Source of the DNA: Euclidia mi
Lineage: Eukaryota > Arthropoda > Insecta > Lepidoptera > Erebidae
Direction: 5' to 3'
Length of the DNA stretch: 64,000 nucleotides
Assembly: GCA_944739405.2 (NCBI GenBank)
Contig: OX123182.2
Span: 39,185,598-39,249,597, forward strand
The translations under genes and the position numbers were made by a program. Positions 1-11,145 of the stretch are shown piece by piece. Positions within the stretch are counted from its first letter, which is position 1; every line of letters begins with the position of its first letter. The notes below the pieces were generated by a model. It was not told the origin of the DNA. It was given only the letters and a program-made list of their open reading frames with translations, and did not search any database.

Positions 1-459
1 TGTGATTAGTTAGTTTTATACATTTACGACGAGACGTCCCAATTTTATAAAGTTTCGGAAATGTGGTCGTAAAATGATACAATTTATCTCCCGTTTACAA
101 TCCTACGAAAGTTTATAAATTTCCTAGGACATTTATAAATTTGTGATTTTTTTTTATTTTTGGTGACATATATATCAAAACGTTTGTTGAAATTTATCTA
201 TCTCTCACATAAAATACTTTCATTCATAGCAATAATAATCTAGTAGATTCATATTTCAATAAAAAGTAAAAGTCAAATTATGTATGAAGGAACAAATATT
301 GTAAGAGTAAACATAATAAGACTTCACTCGCAACATTTCATGATGAATTCCCAACAGGCACCGGAAACTTCAGCACACGTTTTCTTGTACGAAATATTGA
401 AACAGCTGAGTGAAGCTGTATTATGCTGAAAAACATATAATCAAAGTTGTTCTTATTTT
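1..459. other. AT-rich stretch, no gene seen
   Basis: AT-rich, non-coding-looking sequence with no long reading frame and no repeat that I recognise. Confidence 0.5.
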
Positions 460-539
460 TGACGTGACAACGTCTTATAAATTGGTTTGCCGGGTGACAC
501 TTCAAGAAACTGCGTTACGCTCCGCTCACGTTATGCGCT
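460..539. repeat. Left half of a short repeat split by the LTR element
   Basis: The piece starts with TGACGTGACAACGTC and runs to TTATGCGCT. Joining it to 8129 onward across the LTR element gives a continuous GC-richer sequence of about 230 bp. The outer ends carry inverted copies of ACGTGACAACG (here) and CGTTGTCACGT (8270-8280), as in a small terminal-inverted-repeat element. The family is not named. Confidence 0.45.
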
Positions 540-1343
540 TGTCAGAATCAGGGAAGCTTCCTGTAGTGTAGAGACAGTTTTGATAAATAAAAGAGACAAC
601 TATCAAATCATACTTTCATTTATTCAGTTTGGCACAAGGATATATCTTTAGATTACGTCGTGATTCTACATTTACATTTACAGCCCAGTTCGCAAAGCAA
701 AGACATAGAACCAAGAGAAAGAACGGGCAATAAAACTCTTGATCATTCTTTTCAATAACTATATATAACAATAATTAACAAACAGTGGTACAGCCAATTT
801 ATATCAAATATCAATGTTGTGGGTAGTTTTATATTACTAGAAAGGTCTGTCTTACAACAGAACATAATAAGCATTATTTAGCATCAATACAATTTACTAA
901 ATGATTACCACAGGTATATACCTAATGAATCTCATTGATACGACTTGATTCACAGTATATTATTCTATTCTATATTACAATCTATAATATCTCACAAATG
1001 ATCAAACTATCCACAATACAATATCAATAAGATAATGATTACACTATCTTACATTGTTTCCTAGATGATGAAACAAAAGAACAAGCAACACAGAATATTG
1101 GAACACAGTGGCAATTAAATAGTCAGAACCATATCGTACCTGAGCCGTCGTCGAAGGAGAATAGGACGAGCTAGCCGAGCCTGTCGACTTATATAGGTAC
1201 ACCTTATTTACACGTTTGACAATTTAACTATCAAACGTCATGTCAGTGTCATTTAGTTGCCACTATCCTCTTACATGTTATGTATAAATACTTGGATATC
1301 AGTAATTTCAGCCCAAAGCCTAGATATTATTACATATCTCTCA
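540..1343 (-). repeat. 3' LTR (minus-strand sense)
   Basis: 804 bp, TGTCAG...TCTCA in plus orientation. In minus sense an AATAAA polyadenylation signal lies at 619-624. Positions about 650-742 resemble 24455-24545, the 3'UTR of the CR1-like element. Confidence 0.85.
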
Positions 1344-2187
1344 CGGCCAGACTGACAATTACTTCGTCCTCGAAGTACAATAAATTAAATAACACTGTAC
1401 TAAACAATCGCCCGACGGGCGCCCTGTATTATGTAACAATGATTTCTTACCATATTGATTAAAGCCATCTAAAAACTATAGTATCGTTACGTTACGTCCG
1501 CTCCGGTTATACTGACTTACGTCGTCATCTAAGTAAGTTCAATTATAAGAATAGTATCAACAACCATCCATTTGTACGAAACAATTACACAAAAATAAAC
1601 TGGACTCATATTTACAGTAATTACGGTTTCATTTTGCGAGTCCAGTAATATGTTCTGTGTCAGCTGCTTTGATACCATTGTTACAAATTGTATTTACTAT
1701 TCTATGAAGGGATCATTAACATTCACAATACACATGTTACATAGAAGTACAGTTTAATTTTACAATATTACACCACTGCATTATCCATCCACAAATTGAC
1801 AAAAATAATATAGTACAAAAGGAGCCACTACGAAGCATAAAAATTTAAGTAAAGGTTTTAAGAATAAAAAATTAAAATAAGTAATTCTGCTTATGGCTGA
1901 TAAATAAATGAAATAAAATAAATAATTTAAATTCACAACCGAGTTAAATAATTCAATTCGATTTCACTAATTTACAAGCATACAGGTACCAACTTGTATG
2001 ATAACAGTAGTGTAATACTAGGACAATACTTTCATTCTAATACACTCATTGCCATTGCCTTTCCTTTCACATTAAATAGACAAGTAACAACGGTTAATCT
2101 CCTTGATACTATCTAGCCCCACACCTGCTGCACATGAGTCCAGGCTAGAACAAGGCGAAAGACTTCAGCAGTTCATAGGCAATATGA
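1344..2187. other. Internal non-coding part of the LTR element
   Basis: No supported gene. Short frames only; the sequence next to the LTR is not an obvious polypurine tract on the minus strand. Confidence 0.5.
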
Positions 2188-2487
2188 TCAATATCATCAA
2201 CATCAAAATGATTATCAATATCATCAACATCAAAATGATTATCAAAATCATTATCAAAATCATTATCAAAATCATTATCAAAACCATTATCAAAACCATT
2301 ATCAAAACCATTATCAAAACCATTATCAAAACCATTATCAAAACCATTATCAAAATCATTATCAAAATCATTATCAAAATCATTATCAAAATCATTATCA
2401 AAATCATTATCAAAATCATTATCAAAATCATTATCAAAATCACTATCAAAATCACTATCAAAATCACTATCAAAATCACATCAACAT
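2188..2487. repeat. 12-bp minisatellite (CAAAATCATTAT)n
   Basis: About 22 head-to-tail copies of a 12-bp unit, CAAAATCATTAT with a CAAAACCATTAT variant block in the middle, preceded by two degenerate longer units with ATCATCAACATC. The open frames on both strands are a by-product of a repeat length divisible by three, not a gene. Confidence 0.95.
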
Positions 2488-4560
2488 GGTCATCATTGCC
2501 AGCATTATCATCAACTTCTTAACCATCGGTAAGTTAATCATCAATAATAATTCAATCATCGTCAACTATTTAATCATCAATGAATAGATCGATGTTATCA
2601 CATTATTATAGATATTTACAGATACCTTTATATCATCACTGCTACCTACATTATCGATCCTTGTTTAGAAAATTTTATATGTAGTGCTGTGTATGGTTAG
2701 TAGAACCTCTAACCTATAGTAAGACCGCCCTTTTATTTTCTTTGTATATGTATTTTAAAATTTAACTTAAATACTTTAGTAAGAAAACAAAAAAAATGTT
2801 ATCTGTAAAAGCTACTATGTCATTAAAGAATATCTAAACGTGATTAATCTATAAATCGTAGCTATCTAAAAGTACAAAGTTCTTTATTATATTCCACAAA
2901 AATTAACCGTAGGAAAATCTATAAATGTAACTTATCATAATCAAAATTGATATCTATATTAATAATAAACTAAAATGTTATCAATTTAGAATAATAAATG
3001 CAGCAGACCCTATTAAAACATGTTACTATAAAACATCTTTTAACTATAATATATGAAATGCACCTAGGTATAATATATAGACTATTATAGTATAATTACT
3101 AAACTGCTCCTCTCTCCTAAAAGTGTTCCATAATAATTGTTTCCTAATTGTAAGTCTACCACCCGTAAATGTACAGTATGGAATGCTATAAACTGAATTG
3201 ACCTGAATGTATTGCAGGTACAAACAGTACAAAAGTATAAATAAATAACTAGTAATCAAGAATGAACCAATTTAGTTAATAGTTTATTTATGTTACCAAT
3301 AGTCAGTGAACTGCCTAAAGTTAAACTAGACGCCAATGCCAGTAAAAGTACTCTTGGTAAGAAACGGTATAATAAATAGTCTTGTAGAAAGTCAAACCAG
3401 ACACTAGTTAGAATTCGGACCAGTCGGTTAGTATTTCAATATCTATAAGTCAAATATACATACCTAGATTTATTAATTTAGGTCGCAACACTTAAAAACA
3501 TCAATGTACTTATACAAATACTTATTATATTAAGCAGAATATCTTATTTAATTTCATCAATTTCAGTTTAATTTATCAATTGTATCATGTGATTGTGGCT
3601 ATTTTCATTGCGTTTACACAATCAGAACACTGACATCGTTTTTAATTCGTTTTTTTATACTTTTACGTTAGGTATCTGGTTCATTCAGTTTCATTATAAT
3701 TAAGATTTGACGATTCGTAAGAGGTTTGGTATAAAAACAGTAAGCTTACATGTAAGTAGGTATTGTTTAAAATAAATAAACAAAACCCTTCAAGCACCTA
3801 GAATGATTAAATACCATTTCAATCATTATTGCCATGGTCTCCTACAATTGAACCACACAAAGTACATGTACACATATATCTTTGCATAAAAAATATCTCT
3901 AAATAGCTTATCTATCGCAGTGTTTATACCAGAGATACTAAATTGATAAGATAGTTCATTACCGAGAGCTAATCCTAAGATTGATTATTACTATAATTAT
4001 GGTCTAAATAGGTTTACAGTTTAACACATGGCACTTCATAATAAAAATACATAATTTCAATGAATAAAAGCAGATAAAAATAAATACCGTCTCATATTTT
4101 ATTAATTTATTGAATTTTTTTGTATTATTTCCGAGAATGGATTATAAACTATGAGAATGTTTTCGAAAAAAAATCAGTGATGTAATTTGGAACTATTTTC
4201 AAATTGAATCAATTTAGTTGAATAGCTTATTTCAGATCCATTTAATTAGACAGATGTCTGCATTTATTACACATTTCATTTTAACTATTTTATCTGCTAT
4301 TATCGTTATAAATAACAGGAAATTATCAACCAAAATAACACTACTTGAAAATATTGGATACACTGCCATCTAATAGTGCCAGACATAAGCAAAATGATGT
4401 CACTTTCTTTAACATGTCAATTTAATCCTATGTAATATAAAAACATTATTCAATAACTACTTTTTAATAAAAATACCTTGAGCTATATATTTAGACGTAG
4501 CATATATGACTCCTCAGGCCTCAGGAGGATGAGGTATGTTTAAAAAATAAAAGGAAATAA
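2488..4560. other. Internal AT-rich DNA of the LTR element
   Basis: About 2 kb of AT-rich sequence with no coding frame, RNA gene or recognised repeat. It lies inside the LTR element on the same insertion. Confidence 0.5.
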
Positions 4561-4582
4561 ACGAAACTATCATTTTATCGAT

Positions 4583-5788
4583 ATGATCTACACAGACCCG
4601 CTTGATATGGAGGACACTAAAGTCACTGTACTGACTTTGGTTGACTTCTCGAACGCCTTTAACACCGTCAGTCACGATGTCCTTCTATCTATCCTCTCCT
4701 ATATCATGATCTCTCCTGATGCACTGGAATGGTTCTCATCGTATCTTCAGGAACGCCAGCAGTCTGTTCGCTGTGATGAAAGGTCATCTAGTTGGCGCGA
4801 CATTAGCTCTGGTGTTCCTCAGGGTGGCATTCTCTCTCCTTTACTATTCTCTATTTTTATTAACTTCTTAACTCCTAATCTTCGCTGTTCGTATCACCTT
4901 TATGCTGATGACTTGCAGTTATACTCCCAAGCGAGAGTGGATGATATAACAGTGGCCATTGCTGATATGAATAGGGACCTTGAGTCAATGATGGCCTGGT
5001 GTAATAAATTTGGCTTAGCCGTGAACCCAGCAAAGTGCCAGGCCATTATTATAGGCAGTCGCCGGTTAATACCCAGCATAGACTTAAAAACGTTACCACC
5101 AATCATGTTTAATGGCTTGGCTATTCCATACTGTTCAGAGGTAAAAAACTTAGGTATACACATGGATACTACTCTCAATTGGCAAGCGCAGGTGACGAAA
5201 GTCAGTCAGAGGGTCACTGGAACTCTTAGAGCACTTTACCGGTTCAAGAATTTCCTTCCTTCCAAGACCAAGACAATGCTTGTGCAGGCCTTAATATTTC
5301 CCATAATCGACTATGGTGATATGTGCTATTATGACCTGAATGCAGAACATCTCAATAAGTATGACCGACTTCTCAATAACTGCATTCGATTCATTTACAA
5401 TCTTCGTAAGTATGACCACGTCTCTACTTATCGTTCTGAACTTAAATGGTTACCAATTCGCCAGCGCCGGTGTTTGCGTGCTCTCACTACTCTCTTCTCT
5501 ATTCTCAAGTCTCCTTCCCCCCCAACTTATCTCACACCATACTTCCAATATCTATCTTCCATAAATGATAGAAATCTCCGTTCTTCTCATAATCTTCTTC
5601 TTTCTTGCCCTAGTCACACTACTGGGTTCGTCAACTCTTCCTTTGTTGTGCAGTCTATTCTCTTATGGAATACACTCCCTCCTGAAGTCAGAATGGCCAC
5701 TAACCGTTTTACATTCAAAATCAAAGTACGAGAGCTTCTTTTCAAGAGATTAGAGGAATCAGCACATCACTCTCATCCATTATTATAA
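4583..5788 (+). pseudogene. Reverse transcriptase, C-terminal part, of a non-LTR element
   Basis: This uninterrupted 401-residue frame would copy element RNA into DNA at a nicked target if complete. Motif A is LTLVDFSNAFNTV (residues ~17-29), motif B SGVPQGGILSPLL (~76-88), the catalytic YADDLQLY is at ~107-114, and NPAKCQ at ~147-152. The C-terminal thumb region contains IDYGDMCYYDL and WLPIRQRR. The endonuclease domain and RT motifs before A are absent, and the first ~9 residues are flanking sequence read in frame, so this is a 5'-truncated fragment despite being open. The start is the first ATG in the fragment and not a genuine initiation site. Confidence 0.85.
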
Positions 5789-6013
5789 GTATTTATGTAT
5801 ATGTAGTATGTATATATATTTAGGTTTATATATGTATATATATATATTTATGTATAAGTAAGTTTATATAGAACTATTTATTGTGTATGTATTATATCCC
5901 TATTATGTATAAAATAATTATTAAGTTACACAATAATTATTAGTATTAAGTCATAACTACTACTCTAGTTTACAGTCTAATTGCACCTACCACTTTTATC
6001 TCTTCACCACCTT

Positions 6014-6065
6014 TAAGGTTGACAGGTAGAGAATGCCTTATGGCATTATGTCCACCTTTGTACAT
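6014..6065 (+). other. 3'UTR stem-loop of the CR1-like element
   Basis: The stem AATGCC (6032-6037) pairs with GGCATT (6042-6047) across a 4-nt loop. It is flanked by AAGGTTGACAGGTAGA and ATGTCCACC. The same arrangement occurs at 55058-55095 and, with a different stem, at 47465-47508 and 56736-56780 on the minus strand. It is probably a recognition structure for the element's reverse transcriptase. Confidence 0.65.
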
Positions 6066-6103
6066 TGTTTGTGCATAAATTTAAATAAATAAATAAATAA
6101 ATA

Positions 6104-7307
6104 TAATATAGAATATTTCTGTACCTACACACAAAAGTTCACTTGTAGTAATAGTTATACAAAACTCATAGGTTATCATTGCAACATGTCATTGAAATCT
6201 GGTGCCTCCGAGACAAATGGAAGCTATTTGGTTTTGTTCTTCCAATAGAAATCAAAGTGAAAAAATCATAAGTAAACTGGTGGAAATTATCTGGGTACAC
6301 GACAATTATTACTCACTACACAATTATAGAAAGTGCATTATTAATTGTAATTCTATACACAAATTTTTGTGCCATAAACAATGATTAACCAGTTAAAAAT
6401 ACGAGTAAGTATATTTCAAAGATATGTTGAAGATAAATATACAGTTTCGTATTCTTATCTCCAGGGCAACACATTCAAGAGCTTAACATTAAAATATTCT
6501 TTTTTTTTTCTTTCGTTATAGTTTGGATCCGATTTAATAAAACTATATAGCATAAACTGATTAATTTGGTAATTGTGGCGAAAATTTAAAAACAGCTTAT
6601 GGAACAGAGCTAAGGCACATTCCTACACCGCAATATTGGTCTGTATGTAATGAATACACAGCCAACTAGATTAATGAAGAAATCTCTGAAATGTATTCTA
6701 CCTACCATCATTTCATATTCGACTTGTAATGAAAAGATTCTTCAGAGCACTTAATTCTTGGAATTCAAATATGCAGAACGATTACGCTAATGAGTACTAA
6801 CACTAGAAAGAGTTATCAACAAAGCACAACACAGCCAATGCTCATACCGAGTCTCTGTCAGTCACCACAAATGTTGCCTATTTAAATTCCAACAGATTAG
6901 AACAATATCGGCTACTTTAAAAATCTATTATACATTTTCTGTAACTTTTTCGCTATTACCTACATAGTTTTATACTCAGATACATTTTTGATGAACATGT
7001 TAAAATAACCTGGTACAACAGTCATATTTTTCGACCATTCATGGCTATAATCTTGGTGGAAGTACATTACCAGCGTTTGCAGTTGGTTGTAGCTGTTGGC
7101 TTCAGCATACTGTTGCAGATCGTTAAGATATCTAGTCGGTATTCATCCACCGGCTTGCTCTCGGCAACGTTGCTACTGGATCGTAGGGCAATCGTTCTCC
7201 GTCGTCAGTTGAACGCTGCAGTGACGGGCTTAGGCAGAATCATGGCATCACGATGAGGAGACTCTGGAACTTGCAATTGGATGTATTAGTATTGTGGGCG
7301 CAAATTT
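6104..7307. other. Internal DNA of the LTR element, no gene
   Basis: Non-coding. The 7030-7260 part is GC-richer and may be the remnant of a leader or gag region read on the minus strand, but all frames there are broken. Confidence 0.4.
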
Positions 7308-7320
7308 ATCACACTTCTGA
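7308..7320 (-). promoter_or_regulatory. Primer-binding-site-like sequence
   Basis: Directly inside the 5' LTR on the minus strand the sequence reads TCAGAAGTGTGAT. It matches 12 of 13 bases of TCAGAAGTGGGAT, the complement of a tRNA-Leu-type 3' end as I remember it. The match weakens beyond this point. Position and orientation agree with the TATA box and poly(A) signal. Confidence 0.45.
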
Positions 7321-8124
7321 TGTCAGAATCAGGGAAGCTTCCTGTAGTGTAGAGACAGTTTTGATAAATAAAAGAGACAACTATCAAATCATACTTTCAT
7401 TTATTCAGTTTGGCACAAGGATATATCTTTAGATTACGTCGTGATTCTACATTTACATTTACAGCCCAGTTCGCAAAGCAAAGACATAGAACCAAGAGAA
7501 AGAACGGGCAATAAAACTCTTGATCATTCTTTTCAATAACTATATATAACAATAATTAACAAACAGTGGTACAGCCAATTTATATCAAATATCAATGTTG
7601 TGGGTAGTTTTATATTACTAGAAAGGTCTGTCTTACAACAGAACATAATAAGCATTATTTAGCATCAATACAATTTACTAAATGATTACCACAGGTATAT
7701 ACCTAATGAATCTCATTGATACGACTTGATTCACAGTATATTATTCTATTCTATATTACAATCTATAATATCTCACAAATGATCAAACTATCCACAATAC
7801 AATATCAATAAGATAATGATTACACTATCTTACATTGTTTCCTAGATGATGAAACAAAAGAACAAGCAACACAGAATATTGGAACACAGTGGCAATTAAA
7901 TAGTCAGAACCATATCGTACCTGAGCCGTCGTCGAAGGAGAATAGGACGAGCTAGCCGAGCCTGTCGACTTATATAGGTACACCTTATTTACACGTTTGA
8001 CAGTTTAACTATCAAACGTCATGTCAGTGTCATTTAGTTGCCACTATCCTCTTACATGTTATGTATAAATACTTGGATATCAGTAATTTCAGCCCAAAGC
8101 CTAGATATTATTACATATCTCTCA
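7321..8124 (-). repeat. 5' LTR (minus-strand sense)
   Basis: 804 bp, matching 540-1343 except at about one site. It is followed by the CGCT target duplication at 8125-8128. Confidence 0.85.
7969..7976 (-). promoter_or_regulatory. LTR TATA box
   Basis: Minus-strand TATATAAG followed by TCGACAGGCTCGGC, a strong TATA box in the copy that would act as the 5' LTR. The equivalent site in the other LTR is 1188-1195. Confidence 0.6.
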
Positions 8125-8281
8125 CGCTCACAATGAGAGCGAGTGAGAGGCACGCGTCCCGCCTAAGAGCGAGAGAGACAGACATAAAAAGTGAAAGGCA
8201 CGCGTCTTTCATCCTTCTTCCTACTATACGAATGAATATTCACATTAAAATTATTTTACCACTCAAAGTCGTTGTCACGTA
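8125..8281. repeat. Right half of the repeat split by the LTR element
   Basis: The piece starts with the duplicated CGCT and continues in GC-richer sequence with two similar blocks, GTGAGAGGCACGCGTC and GTGAAAGGCACGCGTC. It ends near GTTGTCACGT, the inverted partner of the sequence at 461-471. Confidence 0.45.
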
Positions 8282-8795
8282 AAACTTTCGCCTGTATACC
8301 GACTTTACAGGCAACCAATTTTTTGACAGCAAATTTTATTTTTAAACTTCTTATCTATAAAACCGTCTGGCCATCGTAGTGTGTTATATTATAATAGTAG
8401 GCCAAATCTTTCCACTGTTGTCGTGACTCAAATTGGGAGAGGCGTATGTCCACCAATGTACAGCAAAAGGTATATAGTAAGTGAATATTCTGTAACAGAA
8501 GAAGAAGTCATATTGCATTTAATCATATTTTTAGGAGCCTCTATTATGCGGCAAAATGGAAGACACAGATGTAGACTCTTGCAAACTATCCTTAATCAAT
8601 TGCCATTAATTAACCAATTACAAGCTCGTGCAGTGACGCGTCGTCAACTGAGACAAATGACATTGACGCGCTCTCACACTCTCCTATTCTCTGCGTGTAC
8701 TTACACTTACCCAAGTTATAAGCAAAAAGTGACTTCATAACCTAAACTTTGCACATGCTCAATTTGTTGTACAACAACGTTTATTTGCTGCTGAT
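8282..8795. other. Unassigned repeat-like stretch
   Basis: No convincing gene. Positions 8328-8378 are identical over 51 bp to 9905-9955 inside the fold-back element, so at least this part is repetitive. A 119-codon frame at 8381-8740 has no recognisable domain. Confidence 0.4.
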
Positions 8796-8879
8796 TTTTT
8801 AGGGTTCCGTACCTCGAAAGGAAAAAGCGGAACCCTTATAGGACCACTTTGTTGTCCGTCCGTCTGTCAAGACCCTTTT

Positions 8880-9575
8880 TCTCAGGAATGCGTGGAGGTA
8901 TCAAACTGAAATTTATACTAAATACTCGAATTTACAGTTCCATACAGCTGTAAAAAAATCAAACTTCAAATCCAACGCAATCAAAAGATACAACCAAATA
9001 TATATGCTGCAAATTGCAGCATATTTTCAAACTCGCATTGGAATCAAAACCTACAGGGTACTTTCCGTGAACTCAGAATCTAGAAATTGGGTACGAAGCA
9101 ACGTCTTATATCACTTATAAAGGAAAAATTGCGAGAACCGTAAATTTTTATTTACTGCATATAAAAAAATATTTTTAATAAATTTAAAGTTACTACCCCT
9201 TTCTCTTGAACGCGTGGAGGTATTACATTGAAATTCATATCAAGTACTCAGGTATATAACATCGTAAGGCTGCAACAAAATCAAGCTTCTATGTCCACGC
9301 AATCAAAAGAAAGAGCAATATAAGCATATTTTCAAACTCGCGCCTACCCGCAAGTGAATCAAAACCTACAGGGTACTTCCCGTGAACTCAGAATCTTGAA
9401 ATTTGGCACGAAGTTACTAACGTCTTACATCACATATGAAGGAAAAATTGCGAAAACCGTAAATTTTTAGTTACATCAAATAATACAAATATTTTAATAA
9501 ATTTAAAGTTACTACCCCTTACTCTTGAACGCGTAGAGGTATTAAATTGAAATTTATATCAAATACTTAAATATA
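8880..9575 (+). repeat. Tandem ~317-bp units, first block
   Basis: Equivalent points of successive units are TGCGTGGAGG near 8890, GCGTGGAGG near 9211 and GCGTAGAGG near 9531. The block is broken by the fold-back element at 9576. Confidence 0.75.
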
Positions 9576-9903
9576 CAGGGTGGCGCTATCATAGGGGCAC
9601 TTATTGAACAGAGGCATAGCGTACAACATTCTGAAGCCTTGTACCAAAAATCAATTAAATCGGTGCAGTAGTTTAGCCACAATATCGATTTTAAGTTCCG
9701 CAATTTTTGCACATGCTTTGAATTCCACACAGCTGATACAAAACGGTCAACGACCCTACATTGCGCGCCCCGACTCGCTCCGACGCGACGCCTCGACGTC
9801 ATCCGAAGTTAGGCTCAGCGCAGATAAAACGGAGCGCAGCGCAGGGTGCATAGGGTTCCCACCAAGAACTTAGGGTCCCAAGCCAACCTCACCTGCAAGT
9901 GGT
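9576..9903. repeat. Left 328-bp inverted arm
   Basis: Pairs with 10232-10559. GC-rich in the inner half (GACTCGCTCCGACGCGACGC), AT-rich toward the outside. Confidence 0.85.
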
Positions 9904-10078
9904 AAGCAAATTTTATTTTTAAACTTCTTATCTATAAAACCGTCTGGCCATCGTACGTCGACTCACTACGATGCGGGCGCCGACTCGACGCTGCGCGAGG
10001 ATTCCCGCATATCTTCGAGGACGCGCGAATGTTTTTTGTCAGGTTCAACAATTTATGCACTTTACACATACATACATA

Positions 10079-10195
10079 CATAGACTCACACCTGTTTCCC
10101 CGAAGGGGTAGGCAGAGGCATATTAAACGCCCACTTTTCGCCAGTGTTTTGATCCCACGTAATAGGTGGCGAGCCTATTGCCGCTTGGGACATTT
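10079..10195 (-). mobile_element. SINE fragment in the fold-back centre
   Basis: TAGACTCACACCTGTTTCCC, then GAAGGGGTAGGCAGAGG and TAATAGGTGGCGAGCC, corresponding to the 3' half of the SINE at 63207-63459. The tRNA-like head is missing. Confidence 0.8.
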
Positions 10196-10231
10196 TGTTT
10201 GCCAGAGCCTCGTCCGTTGATCGGCAGGTGC

Positions 10232-10559
10232 ACCACTTGCAGGTGAGGTTGGCTTGGGACCCTAAGTTCTTGGTGGGAACCCTATGCACCCTGCGCTGCG
10301 CTCCGTTTTATCTGCGCTGAGCCTAACTTCGGATGACGTCGAGGCGTCGCGTCGGAGCGAGTCGGGGCGTGCAATGTAGGGTCGTTGACCGTTTTGTATC
10401 AGCTGTGTGGTATTCAAAGCATGTGCAAAAATTGCGGAACTTAAAATCGATATTGTGGCTAAACTACTGCACCGATTTAATTGATTTTTGGTAAAAGGCT
10501 TCAGAATGGTGTACGCTATGCCTCTGTTCAAAAAGTGCCCCTATGGTAGCGCCACCCTC
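10232..10559. repeat. Right 328-bp inverted arm
   Basis: Inverted copy of 9576-9903. Frames found here and in the left arm are mirror images of one another and not genes. Confidence 0.85.
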
Positions 10560-10563
10560 TATA

Positions 10564-11048
10564 ACACCGTAAGGCTGCAACAAAATCAAGCTTCTATGTC
10601 AACGCAATCAAAAGAAAGAGCAATATAAGCATATTTTCAAACTCGCGCCTACTCGCAAGAGAATCAAAACCTACAGGGTACTTCCCGTGAACTCAGAATC
10701 TTGAAATTTGGTACGAAGTAACGTCTTACATCACATATGAAGGAAAAATTGCGAAAACCGTAAATTTTTTGTTACATCCAATAATAAAAATATTTTAATG
10801 AATTTAAAGTTACTACCCCTTACTCTTGAACGCGTAGAGATATTAAATTGAAATTTATATCAAATACTCAAATATATATAAAACCGTAAGGCTGCAACAA
10901 AATCAAGCTTCTATGTCAACGCAATCAAAAGAAAGAGCAATATAAGCATATTTTCAAACTCGCGCCTACTCGCAAGTGAATCAAAACCTATATCGTATAT
11001 AATCTATACCTAATCGAACCCAAAATCTTGAAATTTGGTACGAAGCAA
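10564..11048 (+). repeat. Tandem ~317-bp units, second block
   Basis: The unit resumes with ACACCGTAAGGCTGCAAC after the fold-back and is followed by one more partial unit (GCGTAGAGATATT near 10832). Confidence 0.75.
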
Positions 11049-11145
11049 CGTCTTATAGCCCAGATAAAGAATGCGGAAGGCTGAGGACCGTGTGCGGTGT
11101 GTGGACCGTGAGGACAGTGGATTGCGATAGGCTGATTGAGATTGA
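11049..11145 (+). pseudogene. Decayed RTE 3'-end remnant
   Basis: GCCCAGATAAAGAATGCGGA and GGCTGAGGACCGTG match 47119-47215 on the minus strand. There the frame still reads LGEAYVQQW, the C-terminal end of an RTE-type protein. Here an internal deletion has removed that part. Its presence in both copies of the large repeat means it was inserted before they separated. Confidence 0.6.

Larger units (their letters stand above)
4565..6103 (+). mobile_element. 5'-truncated CR1/jockey-like non-LTR retrotransposon
   Basis: The C-terminal half of a reverse transcriptase is followed by an AT-rich 3'UTR rich in ATGTAT and a terminal stem-loop. The tail is an (AAAT)n run ending near 6103. Everything upstream of RT motif A is missing, as in typical target-primed insertions that stop early. 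It lies antisense to the surrounding LTR element. Its protein resembles those at 47716-50640 and 57069-58369. Confidence 0.85.
540..8124 (-). mobile_element. Non-autonomous LTR retrotransposon, nearly identical LTRs
   Basis: The two ends (540-1343 and 7321-8124) are direct repeats of 804 bp that differ at one position I could find (A/G near 1221/8002). Each begins TG and ends CA, and the whole is flanked by CGCT at 536-539 and 8125-8128. That is the structure of an integrated LTR retrotransposon with a 4-bp target duplication. A TATA box, an AATAAA signal and a primer-site-like sequence all place the element on the minus strand. The 5,977-bp interior shows no gag, protease, reverse transcriptase or integrase frame of its own. 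It holds instead a 12-bp minisatellite and a truncated non-LTR element on the opposite strand. It resembles a LARD-type (large non-autonomous) derivative and would need enzymes supplied in trans. The near-identity of the LTRs implies a recent insertion. Confidence 0.85.
9576..10559. mobile_element. Fold-back element with 328-bp terminal inverted repeats
   Basis: Left arm 9576-9903 and right arm 10232-10559 are inverted copies of each other with few mismatches. They start CAGGGTGGCGCTATCATA and end TATGGTAGCGCCACCCTC. TATA flanks both sides (9572-9575 and 10560-10563), matching the TATATA of the uninterrupted tandem unit, so the insertion is clean. The 328-bp centre holds no transposase but carries part of a SINE and a 51-bp stretch found also at 8328-8378. 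It is a non-autonomous DNA element; TA or TATA duplication and a CAGGG end would suit a mariner-like helper, which is inference. Confidence 0.85.

Noticed and set aside
2103..2522. Open frames on both strands rich in I, K, M, L
   Set aside because: They arise from a 12-bp tandem repeat whose length is a multiple of three.
8381..8740. 119-codon frame
   Set aside because: No domain or motif recognised and the flanks are repetitive; coding not supported.
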